Assembly (NCBI GenBank): GCA_029932675.1
Contig: JAOZPP010000024.1
Location: forward strand, 1-39,376
Reading direction: 5' to 3'
Source of the DNA: a bacterium
GTDB lineage: Bacteria > SM23-81 > DAOVCL01
Length of the DNA stretch: 39,376 bases
The position numbers were made by a program, and so were the translations under genes. The notes under the pieces were generated by a model, which was given only the letters and a program-made list of their open reading frames with translations, was not told the origin of the DNA and did no database searches. This document shows, in pieces, positions 34,793 to 39,376 of this stretch. Position 1 is the stretch's first letter. Every line of letters starts with the position of its first letter.

Positions 34793-35584
34793 ATGGAAAT
34801 GGCTCTAACCATAGCTGGCTCTGATCCCACGGGAGGGGCAGGAGTCCAGGCTGACCTGAAGGTCTTCGCGGCCTTAGGGGTATGGGGCCTGTCGGTCCTT
34901 ACCTCTCTTACAGCTCAGAATAGCCAAGGGGTAGAGGAGGTCCACCCCCTTCCCCCCCAATTTGTCAACCAGCAACTGGAATCCCTCCTCAAGGAAGGGA
35001 ATCCAGCCTCGGTGAAGACAGGGATGCTCTTTGACCCCCGGGTGGTGGAGGTTGTTGTGCAGGTAGTAAAGAAGTATAGGTTGATGAACCTGGTTGTAGA
35101 CCCGGTGATGGAGGCCAAAGGTGGGGAGGTTCTTCTGCAGGAAGAAGGGAAAGAGGTTTTAAGGGAAAAACTTCTTCCTATGGCGTTATTAGTTACCCCT
35201 AATCTGGGGGAAACAGAGGGGTTGACTGGGGTAAGGGTGGAAAAGAGGGGGGATATGAAGAAAGCTGCTTCCATTATCCTTGAGCTAGGTCCTCAATGGG
35301 TACTCCTTAAGGGGGGACATCTGAAGGGCCCCCCGGTTGATCTATTAACCAATGGCCGGGAGAGTTATGAATTTGTAGGTCAGAGAGTTGCTGGGAGGGG
35401 GATACATGGTACCGGATGCACCCTTTCAGCAGCCATAACTGCTTATTTGGCAAAGGGGCAGAAAGTTGTTGAGGCAGTTGGATATGCTAAAAATTATCTC
35501 AACGGGGCCCTGCACCGTTCCCTTGAGATAGGCAAAGGCTATCCAGTATTAGACCATTTTTATAGGTGGAGGGAGGGGGACTGA
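34793..35584 (+). CDS. thiD: Hydroxymethylpyrimidine/phosphomethylpyrimidine kinase
   Basis: A 263-aa ribokinase-fold enzyme phosphorylating HMP to HMP-PP for thiamine synthesis. Motifs: [20 protein letters not shown] at the N-terminus, [34 protein letters not shown], and [15 protein letters not shown] with the catalytic-type anion hole and base. The start is taken at 34793 (leader about 5 bases); 34799 (MALTIAGSD) is equally possible. The ATG at 34784 lies upstream of the predicted transcript start. It is followed two bases later by thiC, the enzyme making its substrate. Confidence 0.94.
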   Translation: MEMALTIAGSDPTGGAGVQADLKVFAALGVWGLSVLTSLTAQNSQGVEEVHPLPPQFVNQQLESLLKEGNPASVKTGMLFDPRVVEVVVQVVKKYRLMNLVVDPVMEAKGGEVLLQEEGKEVLREKLLPMALLVTPNLGETEGLTGVRVEKRGDMKKAASIILELGPQWVLLKGGHLKGPPVDLLTNGRESYEFVGQRVAGRGIHGTGCTLSAAITAYLAKGQKVVEAVGYAKNYLNGALHRSLEIGKGYPVLDHFYRWREGD

Positions 35585-35586
35585 AT

Positions 35587-36870
35587 ATGACCCAGATGAG
35601 TATGGCCCGTAAGGGAGAATTGACCGAGGAGATGAGGGCTGTGGCTAAGCAGGAGGGTGTTGCTCCGGAGCAGATAAGGGATGGCGTAGCGAAGGGGACT
35701 ATAGTCATTCCGAAAAACCTTGGGCATAAGCTCTCTCGTCCCATAGGAATTGGGAAGGGGTTGAGGACGAAGGTCAATGCCAACATAGGGACCTCTACTG
35801 ACTATATAAACCCCGAGGAGGAGCTGGAAAAAGCAAAGGTGAGTTGGGAAGCAGGGGCGGATACGATTATGGATCTGAGTACCGGAGGGGACTTAGATCA
35901 AATTAGGAGGCAGATTTTAAGGGAGTCTCCTGTCCCCGTAGGCACGGTCCCCATCTATCAGGCAGCAATAGAGACCATTGCCCAGAAGGGAGCCTTGGTG
36001 CACATGGATAGGGGGAAGATATTCGAGGTCATAGAAAGGCAGGCCCAGGATGGGGTGGACTTTGTTACCGTGCATTGCGGGGTGACCAGAGGGGTTTTTG
36101 AGAGGCTGAGGTTACAAGGCAGGGTGATGGACATTGTCAGTAGGGGAGGAGCTTTCCTAGTGACCTGGATGCTTGCCAATGGAGAGGAGAACCCCTTATA
36201 TGAGGATTTTGATCGGCTGTTGGATATAGCCCAGAGGTATGATCTCACTTTGAGCCTGGGGGACGGCTTCAGGCCCGGATCGATTGTGGACGCCACCGAT
36301 AGGCCCCAGCTTGAGGAGCTCATCGTCCTGGGGGAACTGACCAAGAGGGCTTGGGAGAAGGGGGTGCAGGTGATGATTGAGGGGCCTGGCCATGTTCCCT
36401 TGGATCAAGTGGAGGCAAATGTCCTATTAGAGAAGAAGCTTTGTTATGGGGCGCCTTTTTATGTACTGGGTCCCCTAGTCACCGACATCGCACCAGGTTA
36501 TGATCACATTGGTTGTGCCATCGGGGGGGCTGTCGCCGCGGCTGCCGGCGCGGATTTTCTTTGCTATGTTACTCCAGGGGAACACCTAAGACTCCCTGGG
36601 GTAAAGGAGGTGAGGGAAGGGGTGATGGCTGCTCGGCTTGCAGCCCATGCCGGTGATTTGGCCAAAGGGGTGAAGGGGGCCTGGGATTGGGACCTCCGTA
36701 TGTCCAAGGCCCGGAAGAGACTCGATTGGGAGGAACAGATAAAGCTCTCCATTGATCCTGAGCTTGCCCGTCGGGCAAGAGAGGAGAGCCGACCGATGCT
36801 TTCTGATGTTTGCACTATGTGTGGAGAGTACTGTGCGGTAAAGTTAGTGGAAGAGGCCCTAAGGGGTTGA
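35587..36870 (+). CDS. thiC: Phosphomethylpyrimidine synthase ThiC
   Basis: A 427-aa non-canonical radical SAM enzyme converting aminoimidazole ribotide to HMP-P. The start at 35587 ([13 protein letters not shown]) matches the family and has a GGAGGGGGA site upstream; a longer frame from 35566 would overlap thiD. Signature segments include NPEEELEKA near the N-terminus, [30 protein letters not shown] and [13 protein letters not shown]. The C-terminal cluster motif is CTMCGEYC (CxxCxxxxC). The length is that of the short bacterial/archaeal form. Confidence 0.96.
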   Translation: MTQMSMARKGELTEEMRAVAKQEGVAPEQIRDGVAKGTIVIPKNLGHKLSRPIGIGKGLRTKVNANIGTSTDYINPEEELEKAKVSWEAGADTIMDLSTGGDLDQIRRQILRESPVPVGTVPIYQAAIETIAQKGALVHMDRGKIFEVIERQAQDGVDFVTVHCGVTRGVFERLRLQGRVMDIVSRGGAFLVTWMLANGEENPLYEDFDRLLDIAQRYDLTLSLGDGFRPGSIVDATDRPQLEELIVLGELTKRAWEKGVQVMIEGPGHVPLDQVEANVLLEKKLCYGAPFYVLGPLVTDIAPGYDHIGCAIGGAVAAAAGADFLCYVTPGEHLRLPGVKEVREGVMAARLAAHAGDLAKGVKGAWDWDLRMSKARKRLDWEEQIKLSIDPELARRAREESRPMLSDVCTMCGEYCAVKLVEEALRG

Positions 36871-36883
36871 ATCAGGAGGGGAT

Positions 36884-37234
36884 ATGTTAAGGTTTATGTG
36901 CAAGTCGAAGATTCATCGAGCCAAGATAACTAAGCTGGTTCTCCATTATCAGGGGAGTATAGGTCTAGATGAGGAGCTTATGGAGAGGGCAGATATTCTT
37001 CCTGGTGAATTAGTGCAGGTCCTTAACCTTAATAATGGAGCCAGATTTGAGACCTATACCATAGCTGAGCAGAGGGGCTCAGGGGCGGTTATCCTTTATG
37101 GGCCGGCAGCCAGACAGGGGGAGGTAGGGGACCTAATTATGGTGGTCTCCTACGGCTTAGTGGAACCGGGGGAAGTGCTTAAGCCCATCTTTCTTTACCT
37201 CGATGAACACAACCGTCCCCGAAAAGGAGGTTAA
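36884..37234 (+). CDS. panD: Aspartate 1-decarboxylase
   Basis: A 116-aa proenzyme that self-cleaves at G24-S25 (YQGSIGLD) to form the pyruvoyl cofactor. It makes beta-alanine for pantothenate and coenzyme A. FMCKSKIHRAKIT at the N-terminus, NGARFETY and GPAARQGEVGD are typical. It has a GGAGGGG ribosome-binding site and ends directly at the lipA start, within the thiamine-lipoate cofactor operon. Confidence 0.96.
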   Translation: MLRFMCKSKIHRAKITKLVLHYQGSIGLDEELMERADILPGELVQVLNLNNGARFETYTIAEQRGSGAVILYGPAARQGEVGDLIMVVSYGLVEPGEVLKPIFLYLDEHNRPRKGG

Positions 37235-38107
37235 TTGCTGATTCCCTCCTGGTTAGTAAGAAGAAGGGGACTTCAGAGGGAGCACCTCCAGCAGATGGAG
37301 GCTCTCCTGGAACCACTGGGGCTGCATACTGTCTGTCAGGAGGCTAGATGTCCAAACGTGGGGGAGTGTTTCTCCGGGGGAACAGCTACTTTTCTCCTCC
37401 TCGGTGACGTCTGCACAAGAAATTGTCGCTTCTGTGCTATTAAGAAGGGAAGGCCTCTTCCCCCTGATGAGGGGGAACCAGAAAAGGTGGCTTTGGTCGC
37501 CAAGAGGTTGGGGTTGAGCCATGCGGTAGTCACTTCGGTGACCAGGGATGACCTCCCGGATGGAGGAGCTAGCCACTTTGCCTCCACCATTCGAAGCATT
37601 AGGGAACTAAATCCCGGGATTAGCGTGGAGGTCTTGGTGCCCGATTTTGGCGGAAGGTTTAGTTCCCTGATGAAGGTCTTGGAAGTGGGACCAGATGTTT
37701 TCAACCACAACTTAGAGACCGTCCCTCGTCTCTACCCCTTGGTGAGGCCAGGAGCAAGTTACCGGCGCTCCCTCGAGCTTCTCCAATTGGCTAAAAAAGA
37801 GGGGAGCATTACGAAGTCAGGTCTAATGGTTGGATTGGGGGAAACACAAGAGGAGATGATTGCGGTAATGGATGATCTTAGGGAGCGGGGAGTGGATATA
37901 TTGACCCTTGGGCAATATCTAAGGCCCTCTCGAAGTCAGCTCGAGGTTAAGGAGTATCTACCTCCAGAAGATTTTGCTACCTATAAGGAAGAGGCCTTGA
38001 ATTTAGGCTTTAAGTGGGTCTCCTCTGGACCGTTTGTGCGTAGCTCCTACCAAGCAAAGGAGGCATTCGACTCCGTTAAGAAGAGGGGGCCAATTGATAA
38101 CCCTTAA
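37235..38107 (+). CDS. lipA: Lipoyl synthase
   Basis: A 290-aa radical SAM enzyme inserting two sulphurs into octanoyl groups. It has both iron-sulphur motifs: the auxiliary cluster C34, C39, C45 (CQEARCPNVGEC) with the C-terminal RSSY serine, and the radical SAM cluster C60, C64, C67 (CTRNCRFC). The start is a TTG at 37235, right after the panD stop, using AGGAGG within the end of panD. No LipB octanoyltransferase lies nearby. Its last 14 bases overlap the map gene. Confidence 0.95.
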   Translation: MLIPSWLVRRRGLQREHLQQMEALLEPLGLHTVCQEARCPNVGECFSGGTATFLLLGDVCTRNCRFCAIKKGRPLPPDEGEPEKVALVAKRLGLSHAVVTSVTRDDLPDGGASHFASTIRSIRELNPGISVEVLVPDFGGRFSSLMKVLEVGPDVFNHNLETVPRLYPLVRPGASYRRSLELLQLAKKEGSITKSGLMVGLGETQEEMIAVMDDLRERGVDILTLGQYLRPSRSQLEVKEYLPPEDFATYKEEALNLGFKWVSSGPFVRSSYQAKEAFDSVKKRGPIDNP

Positions 38108-38840
38108 GTCTCCCAAGGAAGTGGGGCTATTGCGGGAGAGCAATCGGATAGTAGCCGAGATATTGACCTCTTTAAGAGAGCATATCAGGCCGGGGGTAAC
38201 AACTGAGGAATTGGACAGGTTAGCTGAGGAATTGGCCAGGAAGAAGGGGGCGATACCGGCCTTTAAAGGTTATAACGGCTATCCGGCCAGCCTTTGCGTC
38301 TCAGTGAATGAGCAGATCGTCCATGGTATCCCTGGCCCCCGGAGGCTGAAGGAGGGAGATATAGTCAGCTTGGATATGGGGGTAAGATACAACGGTTACT
38401 ATGGTGATGCGGCCATAACCGTTCCTGTGGGAGCGGTGAGCAACAAGGCCAAGAAACTTCTCGATGTGACCAAAGGGGCCTTGGAGAAGGCAATAGAGGC
38501 AGCAGTTCCAGGCAATAGGCTTTCAGATATCTCCTATTCCATCCAGAGCTATGTTGAAGGGGAAGGCTTCTCTGTGGTAAGAGAGTTTGTAGGTCATGGT
38601 ATCGGTAAGAAGCTTCACGAGGACCCCCAGATTCCCAACTATGGCCCTCCTCATCGGGGGCCGTTTCTTAAGGTCGGTATGGTTCTGGCCTTGGAACCCA
38701 TGGTCAATGCAGGTACCTGGGAGGCAAGGCTTCTCTCCGATGGTTGGACCGCAGTGACAGCAGATGGTAGCCTCTCAGCCCACTTTGAAGATACCATCGC
38801 TATTACCGATGAGGGTCCCCTTATCCTTAGCCGATTGTAG
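38094..38840 (+). CDS. map: Methionine aminopeptidase, type I
   Basis: A 248-aa metalloenzyme removing N-terminal Met. The five metal ligands fit the family: two Asp in SLDMGVRYNG and YYGDAAI, His in VGHGIGKKLHEDP, Glu in LALEPM and Glu in HFEDT. The TTG at 38094 gives the usual start (LITLKSPKEV) with AAGAGGGGG upstream. The frame extends back to an ATG at 38034, but that would add 20 residues foreign to the family. It overlaps lipA by 14 bases. Confidence 0.94.
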   Translation: MITLKSPKEVGLLRESNRIVAEILTSLREHIRPGVTTEELDRLAEELARKKGAIPAFKGYNGYPASLCVSVNEQIVHGIPGPRRLKEGDIVSLDMGVRYNGYYGDAAITVPVGAVSNKAKKLLDVTKGALEKAIEAAVPGNRLSDISYSIQSYVEGEGFSVVREFVGHGIGKKLHEDPQIPNYGPPHRGPFLKVGMVLALEPMVNAGTWEARLLSDGWTAVTADGSLSAHFEDTIAITDEGPLILSRL

Positions 38841-38847
38841 GTTATGA

Positions 38848-39376
38848 ATTGGGGTAGCAAGGAAACCTCAGTTAGTTAAGCTCATCGTCGGCCTCATCTC
38901 CTCAGATCCCTACCTTTTCTCTACTGTGCAGGGGGAACTAAAGGGCCTTTTTGGCCCTGTAGATATGGAGAGCCCCCTTATTCCCTTTTCCTTCACCGAT
39001 TATTACCTCTCCGAACTTGGCCCCGATTTGAAGAGAAAACTCCTCTCCTTTGACCGCCTGATCTATCCAGGAAGTTTAGCCCGAATAAAGAAGCTTACCA
39101 ATGACTTAGAGAAAAGATTTCAAAGGGAGGCAGGGAAGAGGGGGATAAACATAGACCCTGGCTACTTGGAACCGGGTAAGCTTGTCCTGGCCACCACCAA
39201 GAACCAGCAACACCGCATCTACCTGGGGGAAGGGATATACGGTGAGGTTACCCTGAGGTTTAGGAAGGGAAGGTTTGAGCCCTGGGAGTGGACATACCCA
39301 GATTACCGATCAGGGGTTTACTTTGGCTTTCTCACTGAGGTAAGGAAGCTTTATCTTAGGCAGTTATCTTCAGAAA
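38848..39376 (+). CDS. DUF4416-family protein (3' end beyond window), possible ATT start
   Basis: The frame is open from 38848 to the window end (176 codons), close to the usual full length of this family. I recognise the opening VKLIVGLISSDPYLF, FTDYYLSELGPDL, IYPGSLARIKKLTNDLE, NIDPGYLEPGKLVLATTKN and a C-terminal TYPDYRSGVYFGFL as DUF4416. Its function is unknown. In-frame upstream of the conserved start there is a TGA at 38845-38847 and no ATG, GTG or TTG before the VKL motif. The codon exactly where the family starts (MG...PxxVKL) is ATT at 38848. A rare ATT start or a one-base error (an ATG at 38844 lies in another frame) would explain this. It follows map by seven bases. Confidence 0.85.
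   Translation, partial: MGVARKPQLVKLIVGLISSDPYLFSTVQGELKGLFGPVDMESPLIPFSFTDYYLSELGPDLKRKLLSFDRLIYPGSLARIKKLTNDLEKRFQREAGKRGINIDPGYLEPGKLVLATTKNQQHRIYLGEGIYGEVTLRFRKGRFEPWEWTYPDYRSGVYFGFLTEVRKLYLRQLSSE

Overview
The window looks like a metagenome-type contig from a Gram-negative bacterium of, or close to, the FCB superphylum (Bacteroidota-related candidate lineages such as WOR-3, Zixibacteria or KSB1). The main reason is that four secreted proteins end in the same C-terminal domain, with a [S/A]-x-NYPNPFN core, a FlgD-Ig-like beta sandwich and a terminal K/R-M-[I/V]-[V/L]-L-[I/R/K], which is the type A sorting signal for type IX-like secretion. Core genes are very rich in GGG, AGG and ATA codons, as in some thermophilic or anaerobic candidate phyla. 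The species cannot be named from the sequence. No tRNA, rRNA, CRISPR array or transposase gene was seen.

Layout. (1) 1-1640: 3' part of a PKD/beta-sandwich surface protein with a recent 732-bp internal duplication, closed by a strong terminator. (2) 1954-9227: a chemosensory-type signalling region with a HEAT-repeat protein, HDOD protein, CheR and CheY in overlapping or close order, then CheA and a receiver protein with a helical, lysine-rich tail. No methyl-accepting receptor, CheW or CheB is present here. A 95-aa protein of unknown function lies among them on the other strand. (3) 9364-12057: a cysteine-rich (probably zinc-binding) protein and an exported double aspartyl-protease-like/PDZ protein. 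(4) 19733-12060, minus strand: one long run glyA - dCMP deaminase - thymidine kinase - archease - rtcB - gingipain-like C25 protease. It joins one-carbon and dTMP supply, an RNA ligase with its activator, and a surface protease. (5) 19734-29570: an envelope or secretion island. It begins with a compact transcription unit (consensus promoter, folded RNA holding a 29-codon hydrophobic ORF, strong terminator). An exported YdjY-domain protein, an exported alpha/alpha-toroid (squalene-cyclase-like) protein, a 1164-aa cargo protein combining PKD, toroid, CARDB-like and sorting domains, and a second cargo gene broken by one base follow. (6) 29635-34710: rlmN, a small two-helix membrane protein missed by length-limited gene calling, a geranylgeranyl-reductase-family flavoprotein, ApbE and a TPR lipoprotein. 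(7) 34793-39376: a cofactor run thiD-thiC-panD-lipA-map followed by a DUF4416 gene that runs off the end.

Regulation. Eight good sigma70-type promoters are visible. For rlmN, the GGR-family gene, apbE and thiD the -10 box ends only 8-12 bases before the start codon, so these mRNAs should be leaderless or nearly so. Most other genes have clear Shine-Dalgarno sequences. No TPP riboswitch precedes thiD or thiC.

The best candidates for something undescribed are the self-contained structured transcript at 20201-20408 with its embedded peptide, and the YdjY/toroid/T9SS-cargo cluster downstream of it. The most useful annotation correction is the single-base frameshift near 27423-27426 that splits one 977-aa cargo protein into two apparent genes.
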